Shown here piece by piece: positions 22,193-32,999 of a stretch of DNA of 64,000 bases. Source of the stretch: Melieria omissa (taxonomy: Eukaryota; Arthropoda; Insecta; Diptera; Ulidiidae); the NCBI GenBank assembly GCA_963971225.1, contig OZ020267.1, forward strand, positions 85,983,648 to 86,047,647, written 5' to 3'. Positions within the stretch are counted from its first letter, which is position 1. The number at the start of each line of letters is the position of its first letter. The notes under the pieces are model-generated. The model was not told where the DNA came from. It saw only the letters and a list, made by a program, of their open reading frames with translations, and made no database searches. A program made the translations under genes and the position numbers.

Positions 22193-22593
22193 TGAAACGA
22201 TGAGGCACTCTGTGCTGTGCGTGAATGTTTTTCCAAGCATACTTTTAGGTATGCACTTTAGAGTACGGCAAACTTTCTATAATTCGCTTGCTATAATATG
22301 GCGAGGATGGGTCGCGAAAGGTGATGAGCTGTGCTAGAACAATCGAGATAGAAAGTACAACTGGAATGAGCAAGAAACTTCGGCGCGATAAGAAAACTAG
22401 TATAAAAACAGCAGTGTGCAGCGCAAGGGGTCGAGTCTTAGTTGAATAAGCAAAGTGGTAACAAGTGTGTATACAAGCAAAGTGTAAATCTGTAAATAAA
22501 GTGATTGTTGGTTTCTGACTGCGTTTTGCGCTGAGTAATTGAAGTTGTTTTATTTTCAAGCACAATCCGAAACGAACCTGAATTTTCGTAACA
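22193..22593 (+). repeat. Solo Gypsy LTR
   Basis: TGAAACGATGAGGC to TTTTCGTAACA, 401 bp, same family as the LTRs of copies B and C, with TATA candidate gtataaaaac near 22400 and aataaag near 22496. No internal Gypsy sequence on either side, so it is probably the product of LTR-LTR recombination. Flanks attat/atatt do not form a clean duplication. Confidence 0.85.
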
Positions 22594-22700
22594 ATATTGT
22601 TTTTCTTTGGCCTGAAACATATTTCTTTCTGCAGAATTTACTAGTAGCAGCTTACGGCGGTGTTCGTTGAGGGTGGTTGTGGATAAGAAAAAGAAAAACC

Positions 22701-22978
22701 ATGGACAAGTACCTTAAAAGTAAGTTTTATATTCCACTCGCAATATGTATAAGTACCAGCGGCGCCACCGCTGCTTGCTTCGAGTGCATGTACATATGTG
22801 TGTGACTGATTGTGCATATATGAAAATATGGTACGTGTTCCAAACATGTTTGGTTTACTAATGTGTTTGTTTTTGCAATTATAGTAACAACAAAATCTAT
22901 GGAAAACGAACTTCCTGATGTTTCCAGCCCAAAACGGAAAAAATATAGTATCTCTGTGGTGTGGCAGTTTTTTAAAAG
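22701..22978 (+). pseudogene. hAT transposase N-terminus with one intron (truncated)
   Basis: Exon 1 at 22701-22719 begins ATG and reads MDKYLK. A 165-bp intron (22720-22884) starts GTAAGT and ends TTATAG after a T-rich stretch. Exon 2 from 22885 continues in phase with TTKSMENELPD and ends with YSISVVWQFFKR, which resembles the start of a BED-type zinc finger of hAT transposases. The cysteines and catalytic RNase H-like domain are missing because the sequence switches to BEL/Pao integrase. The intron call rests on phase and splice signals only. Confidence 0.6.
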
Positions 22979-23640
22979 GCTGCGAACTCAGGTTATGGCA
23001 GCGCTTTCCCCCGAACTATGTACACTTACTATCCCATTCGCCACAACCGGAATCGACTTTGCTGGTCCATTCCAGATCAAAGCTTCCATACTCAGTATCT
23101 CAACCTACGTCAAAGGTTATGTTGCAGTGTTCGTTTGCTTCTCCACGAAAGCTGTTCACTTGAGACTCTGTTCGCACCTTACAACGAGCAATGTCCAGAG
23201 ACTTTGCCAAATTTTCGAAAGAAATCGCCCAAGACATTCTCGACCAATACGGTCCCCAGGGCGTCGAGTGGCAATTCATCCCCCCACATGCTCCTCACAT
23301 GGGAGTCGGCAGTCAAAAGCTTCAAGACCCACCTTAAAAAGGTAGCCGGCTCTCATAAGTTCACATACGAAGAGTTTACGACTCTTCTTACTCGAATTGA
23401 AGGGACACTTAATTCATGTCATAAAATTCATTGCGGTCCCGACAATCATGTCCGTGTCGTGGATATACGCACCGACTCTGGCATCCTTACAAGACCGACT
23501 CTGGCATCCTTATAAGACCAATAGTCAAGCTATGCCCACTAATAGCCTCTTAAACCCACTCGGCTCATTACCCTGCCTATTTTCTCCCATACACTCTCTC
23601 ATGCCCTACCAACTCACTATTATCCTCTATTGATACAATT
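22979..23640 (+). pseudogene. BEL/Pao integrase fragment
   Basis: Carries MAALSPELCTLTIPFATTG and GIDFAGPFQIKAS (first catalytic Asp), YVKGYVAVFVCFSTKAVHL, then in other frames SHKFTYEEFTTLLTRIEGTL and a C-terminal part with CGPDNHV. This matches the integrase core of BEL/Pao elements. Frames change at least twice, and a 19-bp phrase (gactctggcatccttacaa) is duplicated in tandem near 23470-23510. Dead. Confidence 0.75.
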
Positions 23641-24141
23641 TTACGGTTTCTTGCAACCAGGAAGCAGCAGCTGATCCAGCAGTGCCGGCTGTGCCATCAC
23701 CTGCACGGCATCAGATATTGCCGTGCCTTTCTGACCCGCGCCCAGGGGTACTGCACTAACTGCCTGGCGCCGTTCCACTCAACCGCTCGGTGCAGCTCCA
23801 ACGCTCGCTGCAGCAAGTGTGGCCGAGCGCACCATACAATACTGCACTTCGGCGAAAGGCCAGCCCCAGCACCGGCGGCCAAGGGCGGTAAGAAGCCGCG
23901 ACGCCGTCTGCAGCAACCCGCCCCAGCAAAGCGCCCTAAACAGCGCTCCATCGCGGACCGGCTGACACGCCACCGCCGGCCGCACCAACACCAAACCATC
24001 CGTCCCGCAGTCGAGCTGATCGCATTCAGCGAGGACGTGGCCTCCAACGATGGGACCACAGAGCCGCGCGTCGGAGCCCACGCCCTCATCGAGCGAGCCT
24101 TGGGGGCATTGGGCCGACTCAATGAGCAGCTCCGGCCTTAA
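23641..24141 (+). pseudogene. Tandem zinc-knuckle ORF fragment (BEL/Pao-associated)
   Basis: An open frame without ATG, ending TAA at 24139-24141. It reads CRLCHHLHGIRYCRAFLT, then GYCTNCLAPFHSTARC and CSKCGRAHHTILHF, followed by a Pro/Arg/Ala-rich basic stretch. Three cysteine units of this spacing also occur at the end of BEL/Pao gag copy I (14290-14440). It could be gag 3' sequence of a divergent BEL/Pao copy or a separate accessory frame. It is GC-rich compared with its surroundings. Confidence 0.55.
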
Positions 24142-24364
24142 TGTTGCCAGAGGCAACGCGGGCGGCCATGTCCAAATGTATCGTTCCAGTGTTCTATGGA
24201 TCCTGCACGACTCAAATCCTCTCCCTTCCAATTCCCCTTTGTACATGCGTTCCACTTCCCCAATCCTCCGGCTCCGGCCGTTTGTGTTGTCCAATGTACC
24301 TAAGCATTGTCATTCGTGTTTAACATTTCTTATAAACCACAAGCACAACCACGCAACTCCCGCG
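24142..24364. other. No gene seen
   Basis: C/T-rich sequence after the zinc-knuckle frame, ending at the MITE. Possibly 3' sequence of the BEL/Pao fragment; no LTR recognised. Confidence 0.35.
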
Positions 24365-24367
24365 TTA

Positions 24368-24698
24368 CCGTAGGATCACAATTGGAGCGTATGAGCGTAT
24401 TTAAGTTCGACGTATTGCGTTGTCAAATTAAATTTCATATATTTCTATGAAAGCGCACACAATTGACGACGCAACCGTATGAACGTAAAAACGTCGTACG
24501 CTCACTTAGATCTATTTCTATTTTTTACGCCGCGTATGGGCGTATTATTCATTTTTTGACAATTGAAAAACGTATTTTGAGTATTTTATACGTTGCTGCT
24601 CACGCTGGAATTGTGAGCAAGGCAACGTCTGAACGTATTTCGACAGCGTATTTACGCCGTGCGCCGTGCGCCCATACGCTCCAATTGTGTTCCTACGG
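24368..24698. mobile_element. Harbinger-like MITE
   Basis: Inverted ends CCGTAGGATCACAATTGGAG and CTCCAATTGTGTTCCTACGG, flanked by TTA at 24365-24367 and 24699-24701. 331 bp, rich in CGTA/CGTATT words throughout, non-coding. TTA duplication fits PIF/Harbinger. Confidence 0.82.
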
Positions 24699-24701
24699 TT
24701 A

Positions 24702-25725
24702 TTCTTTAAAAGCGTTCCGCCGACGGCTCAACTAGAGACTTCTTTTCAACTTGAATGAAGTTTAAACTTAGTTTAAATATTCAATCCTTCATAGTTAAAC
24801 GAAGTTTAAAATGCCAATTGCTTTTGATAGAAAATTTTAAGAGCGCAACATTTCGCTACGAAATAAATATAATTCGCATAAAAAACAATGATGAGTTTTT
24901 CTCCTAACGAGGGTGAGAATGCGGCAGGACCGCTTTCATGTTTTTGGGCATCATGCAATATGGCTTAGTAAGAAATAAAAAAAAAATCGTACAGCCTAAG
25001 TGAACTATATTTGGGATCGAAATTTTTTTAAACTTACTAAAGCAATAAATACCTACTAGATTGCTTACATAAACCTATGAAATAAATTTATTTTTGTAAT
25101 AGAATAAATAAAAGTACGAAGTGATCTCTTTTTGTGAAATAAGCAGCTCGATAGGACTGCGCACTTTCTGAACCCTTACAATTTACTTGGTACACTAATC
25201 AAAATATTACTAGGTAAAGAAACCTTCAGAGAAAAATACAAAAATATAAAAATATAGTATCCACAAGTTTTTGACCTAAAACAGGCACTGAAAAGAGGCT
25301 ATGCCATATGGCATAGAATTACCGAAAGGGTTAATAGCAATCGAATGCTCCTTAAAAGATTATTTTAGGAATCGTGCGTTAGAGCAAATAGTTTAAATAA
25401 CTTTGTGCTTCTATGCGTCTACAACCGTAGACTTGTATGGAGTATCACAATCACTTGTATTGAGAGAGAGAAAACAAGAGACGAAAACTTCGCGCTGCTT
25501 TTGCTGGTCATTTCAAATTTTTGACTGAAATAAATTGTTTGAGTGCAACGAATTTTTTTACGAATGACAATCAAAACTAACTATTAAGGTAGTAGCACTA
25601 GCCCAATAACAAAATCCACATGCATTTTAGTTTTTCGCTCAGTTTATTGCCAGAATCGGCTGACAGTTTTCTTACCAATAGTATAAGACATTTAAAAATA
25701 TAAACAAATATAAAAACAAAAACAT
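24702..25725. other. No gene seen; one TTAA-element end near 25330
   Basis: AT-rich. At about 25300-25334 the sequence ctatgccatatggcatag..ccgaaagggttaa looks like the right end of another TTAA element (CCCTTTCGG after TTAA when reversed). A degraded partner could be tgaacccttac near 25169, but the match is weak. Confidence 0.4.
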
Positions 25726-25729
25726 TTAA

Positions 25730-25966
25730 CCGTAGATCGAGCTTCAAAAAATTTAAGAAATCCTATCCAATGTATACAAAGGAGAATATTATAAGCTTTT
25801 AAATTTTCTCAAGACCTCTTTCTTAAAATAATGTGAAAGATGGCTTTAAACAAGAATAATCCCAACACAAAGTCACAAGTATGGTTCAATGAATTATATC
25901 CTGAAAAAAGTTATAATAAAACAAAACACCAAATGTATCATTTTTGATACAAAGCTCGATCTACGG
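25730..25966. mobile_element. Small TTAA-flanked MITE
   Basis: TTAA at 25726-25729 and 25967-25970 with inverted ends CCGTAGATCGAGCTT. 237 bp, AT-rich and non-coding. Probably piggyBac- or Kolobok-related by target site. Confidence 0.8.
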
Positions 25967-26170
25967 TTAAGAGGAAAAGTCTATGGTAAAAGGGAAGTCG
26001 GGCAGGGTGGGAAGTAGTAAAAATAGTGGAGAAACAATGACTGTAATAGATTAGAACACTACGAGTCCTGAGTTTCGACTAACTCTTTTATTTCTTTACT
26101 TCACACTTATACTATATAAATATAAGCTTACTTCTACTCTCTTATACTTATTGCTTCTAGAGTGATTACA

Positions 26171-26821
26171 TCCATATACTATATATAAAAATTTAAAAAT
26201 TAATGACTGTTTGTTTGTTGGTCACGCGACCCTCAAACTCAAAAACTAGAAGGCCGATTAAGATAAAGCTCAATAATCTTTCACGGAATATGTGCCTGGA
26301 CTAAATTTCGGAAAACTACATAGTGTGAATACGGCCCGGTAGGTGGGCGTGGCACTTATCATACAACCTACATTTTTAAAATGAAATATCTTTCAAATTA
26401 TGGGTCGGACAGAATTGAAATTTGTCGGGGCCACCGTTTTTCACTGGTAAATTTTCATAAGGTTTGGGCAAGGGGCATGGCACTTTTCAAGCCACCCAAA
26501 TGTTTTGAATAACTTTCGAATTATATGTCTCACATCAATGGCATTTCATCGATTTAGAAGTGCCGTTCCATAGGGGTTTGTGGTTGGTATTGGACCAGGG
26601 GGCATGGCACCGCCAATACAACCCAAATTTGTAATGTGGAATAGCTTCGGAATAATGTCGGACAGCACTGAAATCTGGTACAGCGACATGACTTGAACTT
26701 GTCGTTCCAATGGTAAAATTATGGGCGTTGGACATTTTTCAAGCGACCCAATTTTATAAAGAAAGTATTTATTGGGCCCATTGACTTCAAACTTCCGTGC
26801 AAGGCCGCGGGGCCCTGCTAG
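26171..26821 (+). mobile_element. Short non-autonomous Helitron
   Basis: Begins TCCATATACTATATATAAAA after an A and ends with a GC-rich hairpin-like ggccgcggggccctgCTAG before a T, the Helitron pattern (A-TC...CTAG-T, no TSD). The phrase ctcaaaaactagaaggccgatt near 26235 and repeated ggcgtggca/ggcatggca words inside also occur in the inverted-repeat insert at 35979-36994. No Rep/helicase is encoded. Confidence 0.75.
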
Positions 26822-26822
26822 T

Positions 26823-26984
26823 ATACTATAAGTATTCCAATACGTAGAACTTCTATCAAATTGATTATCAATTTATATTTAATACTTTGGCCTCCTTGCT
26901 TGTGAAGAAAGAATAAATAATAATAATAATAATTCGTACAAGATTTACCCAAAATATGAAGAAATAAATGTGTGTTGGAACATA
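26823..26984. other. No gene seen; short (AAT)n run
   Basis: Spacer between the Helitron and the mariner with ataataataataat near 26917-26931. Confidence 0.5.
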
Positions 26985-27159
26985 CATTGTGACCGAAAAG
27001 TTTCCGGAAATTCTCATTTAAAATTCGCGCGCTATATATTTTTCGATATTTTAAGTTTCTGTAGTTTGGTAGCACTGTCCTTAATTACTATGTCAAAAAT
27101 GAGCGCGATCTGTCAGACAGTTTGTTTACGGCAGCTGTTGAAACCAGTTCACCTCAGTA

Positions 27160-27882
27160 GTGCGTTGCGATTTTGTTGAACATTTTCTTCAAAATGAGTA
27201 CCGTGAACAGGTCTCTTTGGGCGTGCTTGATCGTGCCAATTCCGATCCAACTTTCATGGAACGCATCATAACTGGTGACGAGACATGGGTCTACGAGTAC
27301 GACATGCAAACAAGCCAACAATCATCGGAATGGAGAGGAAAAGACGAGCCGAAACCGAAAAAACCACGCCAAAGTCGCTCGAAAATCAAGGTAATGCTGA
27401 TTGTTTTCTTCGATATTCGTGGTGTGGTGCATCATGAATTCGTCCCTGAAGGACAAACAGTCGGTAAAGACTATTATTTGACTGTTTTAAGACATTTGCG
27501 TGAAAATATCCGCCGTAAACGGCCTCAATTGTGGAAGGATAATTCATGGATTTTTCATGACGATAATGCTCCCTCGCACCGAGCCAACATTATCAACGAT
27601 TTTAAGGCCAAACATTCAATAAATACCATCGAACAGCCACCGTATTCACCTGATCTTGCACCGTGTGACTGATTCCTGTTTCCCAAACTCAAATTACCAC
27701 TCAGAGGAATGCGTTTTGAATCCATAGAAGACGTAAACCAGAATTCGCAGAGGGAACTCAAAGCCATACCGGAAAGCGCCTATAAAAAATGTTTTGATGA
27801 TTGGAAGAAACGTTGGCATATGTGTATCGCTTCTAATGGAGCATATTTTGAAGGAGATAAAATAAATATTGATGAAGATTAA
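27160..27882 (+). pseudogene. mariner transposase, M1
   Basis: DD34D-type transposase lacking its N-terminal DNA-binding domain. Frame from about 27160 carries ITGDETWVYEYD (first Asp), IFHDDNAPSHRA (second) and PPYSPDLAPCD (third), all intact, and after a TGA at 27670-27672 continues with FPKLKLPLRGMRFESIED and KRWHMCIASNGAYFEGDK to the stop at 27880-27882. The internal TGA and missing first third mean no active enzyme, although the catalytic triad is preserved. Similar in sequence to the fragment at 60737-61126. Confidence 0.9.
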
Positions 27883-27898
27883 GAATTTTGCGTTTTAT

Positions 27899-29253
27899 CA
27901 AAAAGTATGAAACATAAAGAGTGTGCATCTCATACAAGCAAAAATTTGAATGCGGGTGCTGATATCGCCACCCGTCTTCTGGATGCGGGGGGGGTAGACA
28001 ACAAGAGGAAACACTTCAAATGGCAGCACAATGCTCTGAGCGCAAATCATAGAAACACGAATGCCGCGTCTGTGCTCACTCGTTCATTCTCGCTCAATTG
28101 TCCGAAGAGGAGGAAGACGATGTGCTGTTGTTCTTGTTGTTGCGCTGGCGAAAAGCTGAAATTGTAAAACGATTTATATTTTCTGGCTGGCTTTTGTTCT
28201 TCTTCTATAAGCCTGCACAGCGTCGCATATTGCTCCTGAACTCACTGCCGACTGTAGTGTGCGCAAAATCATAGAAAAGAAAATAAAATATGGCTGGCAT
28301 GGTGACATATATGATCGCTACAGGCAATTAAAAAATAAATAATAAGTAATCAATAAAAATGGAATTGGAAAGAAAAGAAAACGTCTTTATTACCCGTAAT
28401 AATTTTCCGTCTCGTTCTTTGGAACTTTTCTTTGTTTAAAAGAACTAAAATAAGAAAATCTAATATTGTAAATTTATGATCACATCATTCGCCATGGAAT
28501 CATTCAGGTGTAGAACATTTAAACTATTTTTAAACGTAGGCATGTCGTAATACAATTTTCTTATGACAAAATACTTGTCTTATTATTTCTTTATTTAGTG
28601 CTTTAGTAGTGCTTTCGCCCTATTGAAAGTCAATAAACCTATTAAATTATGTTTTTCCATACAATCTTCTAACCCTCCGTTAGATTTCGATAAAAAAAAA
28701 ATAAAAACACGCATCTAATTATTTTTAATTTCAAGTGTTTCACGAATTTTGAAGTCAATATGCCTATCAGTTCATTTTTTTTTCGTAGTTTTCCCCATAT
28801 TCTCAGAATTGTAATCAAGCATGTGAAAATATAAACAAATAATTTTACTTCGAACTCGCCACGTAAGAATATTTGCAAACATTTTAAATTGGGATCAACC
28901 ACCAAATTTTTAAATTAATCAAAGCATTGGCCAGCAAAAAGCCATACTCCACAAACAGTCGATTGCTGGTGACATTGCAGCAAAATCAATCACAACACAA
29001 AAAAGCATACACACAATAAACGACAACACCAAAAACATTAGCGAATCCCGAATCATCTTCGTCGAAACGACGATGACGATTCTTTGGTTCGTTGTTTACT
29101 CTTCGCTTGCGCTTCGACGAACAAGATCGCAAACTGTTGAGCGCGAGCAAATTTCCCGCAAGCTATGCCTCCGCTCATCTCTTCCCGCCCGCATCTTGAA
29201 ACACGCTTGAGAAATTTTTGAAGATGCGTATTCTTTATATTCTATATTCTTTG
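27899..29253 (-). mobile_element. Unclassified TIR element X, copy 1
   Basis: Flanked by the 7-bp repeat GTTTTAT at 27892-27898 and 29254-29260. Ends CAAAAAGTATG (left) and CATATTCTTTG-like (right), followed inward by a gcatctcatacaagc-type block. The interior aligns in reverse orientation with the remnants of X2 (49231-56375). One coding trace on the plus strand near 28090-28240 reads EEEDDVLLFLLLRWRKAEIVKRF and then stops. No recognised transposase. Orientation is given relative to X2. Confidence 0.75.
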
Positions 29254-29294
29254 GTTTTATTTAAAATTTCCGGAAACTTTTCGGTCACAAGGTA

Positions 29295-29418
29295 TTATAC
29301 GATGCCTGCAATTTCTCGAATTTTTTGCGTGACGAATTTTTTGTTAGTGCACGAATGTGGGGAATAAAATTTTGAAAAATATTTCACAAATTTCCTTTGT
29401 GCACATTCGTATATATAT
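29295..29418. other. No gene seen
   Basis: Short spacer between the mariner and Gypsy copy C. Contains the inverted words gtgcacgaatgtg and cacattcg. Confidence 0.4.
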
Positions 29419-29789
29419 TTTAACGATGAGACACTCTGTTGCTGGGATATGCATGAATGCTTTTATGGGCATACTTTTAGGCATGCATTTTGGAGTACGG
29501 CTGGTTTGCTATAATTCCGATATGGCAAGGATGGTTCGCGATGGTAATGTGCAAGAACAATCGGCGCGATAACCACATAAGTATAAAAGGCAGCCGGTTA
29601 CAGCGCAGAGAGTCGAGTCTTATTTCAGCCAGCAAAGGGGAAACACGCAATAGAATTAGTGTAAAGATAACCAAAGTGTAAATATGTAAATAAAGTTGGT
29701 TTCTGACTGCGTTTTGCGCTGAGTAATTGAAGTAGTTTTATTTTTAAGCGCAATCCAGAGTCGAACTTAGAGAGCTCATTTTCGTAACA
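29419..29789 (+). repeat. 5' LTR of Gypsy copy C
   Basis: About 371 bp, TTTAACGATGAGAC to TTCGTAACA; the usual initial TG is TT here. TATA candidate gtataaaagg near 29581; aataaag near 29688. Followed by the primer site. Confidence 0.85.
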
Positions 29790-29840
29790 CTTGGTGTCAG
29801 AAATGGGATTGCTACTGAAAGTAAATAAACAAAAAAAGAC

Positions 29841-31015
29841 ATGGTTAGACAGGAACAACTGAAGGTGGACCAGCTGAAGGAGCTGGCTGCCTGGAGTTTG
29901 CCGACTGCTGGCGCAAAGGTGGAGTTGCAGCGGCGCTTCTGGAAGGCATGTCAGGCACGAGGCGTCGATTGGAATGTGCACGAGTTAGGAACGCAGGAGC
30001 TAGAGGCGTCGGCCAAGGTGCAGGAATTGCCTGCTGATGCTACGTCGCTGCAGAATACGGCTGCAGCGGCTGCACCACTTCAAGCGTTGCACATGAGACA
30101 GCTCATGAGTGGACTTAAAGGCATGTCGGCGCAAATGGAAACGGCGAATCGAGAAATGGCAGCGAAACTGGAAACTACGAATCAGGAAATTTCGGCGCGA
30201 ATGGAAACGACGAATCAAGAAATTTCGGCGAAAGCCGAAACGGCGAATCGAGAAATGGTAGCGAAACTACGAATCAAGAAATAGCTAAAATGGAGTTGTC
30301 CAGCAAGCTTCAGGAAAATTCTGCGCGCTTGGAACAGAAGAGAAGTGGAAGAAATCGCCAACAAGCTAAATGTGAAGGTGGAGCACTTGGGACCTCAAGT
30401 GGAACACTTGGACAAACGAGTCGACGACCTGGATGATTCCCTGAACAGACGAGTTGACAGTCTGTAGGATTCGGTGAACAGAAAAATCGACGAGCGGCTT
30501 AAAGAGGTACAGCCGCGAGAATGGTTGCCGCCAGTTCAGGAAAGTTTTGCCATAGAAATGCTTACTTATGATGCTACCACGTCGTTCGACACATTCAAAC
30601 TACAATTCGATACGGCCGCTTTGGAGAGTTAGTGGACCTATGTTAGGATACTGGCTCTAAGAGGTCCTGCGGCTGAGATAATAAAAACAGTTCAGGAAGG
30701 TTTGAGTGGTGATTACGAGACCGTCATAAGGGCGGTGGCAGCCAAATACAGTGACGAGCACAACAAAATGCTGTATTACTACGAGCTGAAGAACCGCAGA
30801 CAAAGAACCGACGAGGCGCTGCAGGCGTATGCGGCAGATATTGAGCGGCTGGTACCACTGTCCTACCCACAATTCAGCATGGAAGTTATGGAAAGGCTGA
30901 AGAGTGAGGAATTTATCGAAGGCATTCTTGACCCGGCGATACATGTGGGTACATTGATGATGATGAACTGACCGAGACAGTGACCAGCGCATTGACATAT
31001 GAGGCGGCCGGGAGG
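29841..31015 (+). pseudogene. Gypsy gag, copy C
   Basis: Begins MVRQEQLKVDQLKELAAWSL at 29841, the SAP-like motif with one residue fewer than copy B and no stop, showing the intact junction QARGVDWNVHELG. The coiled-coil zone has four or five 11-residue units (METTNQEISAR type). The frame shifts near 30270 and a TAG occurs near 30466 and another near 30630. The capsid-like core continues at 30702-30971 with SDEHNKMLYYYELKNRRQR and LQAYAADIERL. Dead, but the best view of the gag N-terminus. Confidence 0.85.
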
Positions 31016-32165
31016 GGAAGTTTTCGATATTCATCTGGGGAAAGGCGTCGATCCCCATCTGGACGTGTCACGCAAAGCCAGACAGTGAGCTCAGAGGCAC
31101 CGGCGAGGCCGCATGCTGTTTCATCTGGAGTGAGTTGCTGGCGATGTGGCAAGCAAGGCCACATAACACGAGACTTCAATCTGCGAGAAAAGCATTCCGA
31201 ACAGCAGCCGTCACCTACATGTGCTGACGCTATGCCACAACATTCTTGCAAAACCGAGCGCAGGCATGATTCGCAAGCTGAAAACAAGGGACAGATTGTG
31301 AATGTTCGGTCGGTAAGAGTTCTACAAGAGGAAGATTGGCTTGCGGAAAGGCTATAGAAGGACCAGCGCGACGATACGGATCCCCCAAAATTCACCAAAG
31401 GCAAAGACAGGGATTACGGCCGGACTGGCAGGAGGTGGCTGGTGAGAGCCCGATCTCGAAGGCTTACTGGGCACAGTGGCAAAGTCTACGTCCGAAGGAA
31501 AGCTGCCTATACCGCGAGTGGGAGAGCAAGGATGGCAGCACCAGAAAATCCCTAATAGTGGTCCCGAAAAGCCGGATCAACTATGTCATCGAGGCAAACC
31601 ATACCGACTTCAGTGGAGGGCACCTAGGCATCGTAAAAACTGTCGCCAAGATAAAAAGGCAGTTCTATTGGGTAGCATGCCAGGAGTCTGTCGCCGAGTG
31701 GATCAGAGGTTGTGATCGGTGTTCGGCTGCGAAAGAGCCGATGAGAAGATCGCGGAGCCGCACTCAACTAGTCGAAAACATGTTAAAAGCCAACGATGGT
31801 CTACGGGCTAACTCAGCAGGATTCCAAGAAGGCGATCTGGAAATGCTCAACAACCCGCAGCGGAAGGAAGGTTTGTTTTCGAAAGTTCGTACATCATGGG
31901 AAGGAGCGTACAAAGTCGTGAAAAAGATTAATGACGTGGTGTACAGGGTTCCAAGAGGGTGATCTGGTAATGCTTTACAACCCGCAGCGGAGGAAAGGTT
32001 TGTCTGCAAAACTTTAAACGTCATGGGAAGGACCGTACAAGGTCTTGACCAGGATTAATGACGTGGTGTACAGGGTTCAACGCTGCGGCAACAGGAACGA
32101 CAGGTTGAAAGTAGTCCATTTGGAGCGCCTGGCGTCTTACTCCGGCGAAGCCTCGGGACGAACAA
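31016..32165 (+). pseudogene. Gypsy knuckle and integrase remnants, copy C
   Basis: The CCHC knuckle (CWRCGKQGHITRDF, last Cys replaced by Phe) near 31137-31178 is joined to the segment that follows RNase H, as in copy A. The frame 31336-31962 carries the H2C2 zinc domain (GGHLGIVKTVAKIKRQFYW, GCDRCS) and jumps near 31770 to the C-terminal domain, losing the catalytic core. Bases about 31822-31948 are repeated in diverged form at 31949-32077, duplicating GFQEGDL...INDVVYRV. Confidence 0.82.
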
Positions 32166-32952
32166 GTCGGGGGTATAGCGGCTGAAGCTGCTGCAGCGAT
32201 CAGCGATTCTGCCAGACGAATTCCTGGCTGTCCACCTAAACTTGGAGGAGCAGAGGGCGATAGAGGGGGCTATCAAAGAGGAGCTGCGTTAGCTGCCCGT
32301 TGATGGCCCTCAAATTCGGTTCCAAGGATGCTCCTTCAAGCCAGGGTGGATAATCGTGAGCTGCGCTGACGAGGCATCGAGGGATTGGCTGAGGGGGATA
32401 ATGTCAAAACCCCAGCTGGCAGAGAATAAGGTGAAACTGGCGTAAACCTAGCGTAGCCACTCCGTTGTTCCCAGGTTGCTCTCTTCCAACCGATGATATT
32501 CTTCGGGAGCTGCGTACGCAGAACCGTTCACTACCAACAGGCAACTGGAAGGTACTGAACGGATGTGTCACGGCGCAGGGAACGACGCTGACACTGGCCA
32601 TCGATGATCCCTCAGTTGCGCAACTCTCTGCGCTAAAGGACCTTCCCTTCTTTGAGTTGGGAAGGGTTCAGTTCAGGGTTAAACGTGATCAGGGGACCAA
32701 GTCATCGGTGCCAGGCGGCAAGGAAAAGAAGACGTCAGACGTTAGAGTGGATGAGGAAGGACCATCCACAAACGCACAAGCACTGGCGAGGGTAAGTGGG
32801 GACCGACCGCCGTCTGGCGGACGGACGCAAACCGTCATTCGGACCGAGAAAACAGCCGAGCGGACCAGTGACAGGACGTCAGAACAGCCACTGGAGTGGC
32901 AAACCATGGACCAGCACCAACGTTCAAGTCAGAGGGCTATCTCAGGCAGGTA
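32166..32952 (+). pseudogene. LOA-type ORF1 region
   Basis: Nucleic-acid-binding first ORF, 5'-truncated. One frame near 32225-32440 reads LNLEEQRAIEGAIKEELRQL and WIIVSCADEASRDWL; from 32465 another reads DDILRELRTQNRSLPTGNWK and AIDDPSVAQLSALKDLPFF, ending at 32953. These blocks resemble the DUF4780-type domain common in such elements (from memory). There is at least one frameshift and one stop near 32445. The C-terminal part is Arg/Ser/Thr-rich. Confidence 0.6.
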
Positions 32953-32999
32953 AGGTATTATGTTGTCAATCAACAACAACCAGAGCCAGGACCTGCATC

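Larger units (their letters stand above)
22046..22978 (+). mobile_element. hAT element 5' end, truncated, with solo LTR inside
   Basis: Starts with a hAT-like end TAGAGCTGGAAAAAACATCG followed by several direct and inverted ATCGATGT words (22068-22135), a common subterminal pattern. A Gypsy solo LTR lies at 22193-22593. The remainder holds a 5' UTR and the first exons of a transposase, then stops abruptly at about 22978 where BEL/Pao integrase begins. The 3' part is missing. Confidence 0.65.
26985..29292 (+). mobile_element. mariner M1, split by element X1
   Basis: Inverted ends TTGTGACCGAAAAGTTTCCG near 26988 and its reverse complement ending near 29292, with TA at 26983-26984 and 29293-29294. 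It contains a damaged transposase. An unrelated TIR element (27899-29253) sits between the transposase stop and the right end. Without it the mariner is under 1 kb, so part of its 5' coding region is also lost. Confidence 0.9.
29419..32165 (+). mobile_element. Ty3/Gypsy LTR element, copy C (deleted, 3' LTR missing)
   Basis: Full-length 5' LTR, primer site TGGTGTCAGAAATGGGATT at 29792, gag with SAP-like start, then the same gag-to-post-RNase H jump as copy A, a partial integrase, a further deletion near 31770 that removes the integrase core, and a tandem duplication of the integrase C-terminal segment. It stops at about 32165 where LOA-type LINE sequence begins; no 3' LTR is found. Confidence 0.88.

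Noticed and set aside
23697..24294. Minus-strand frames of 141 and 171 codons
   Set aside because: Mirror frames of the GC-rich zinc-knuckle ORF; no motif.
25169..25334. Short TTAA element ending near 25334
   Set aside because: Only the right end is convincing; the proposed left end is too diverged to support a boundary.
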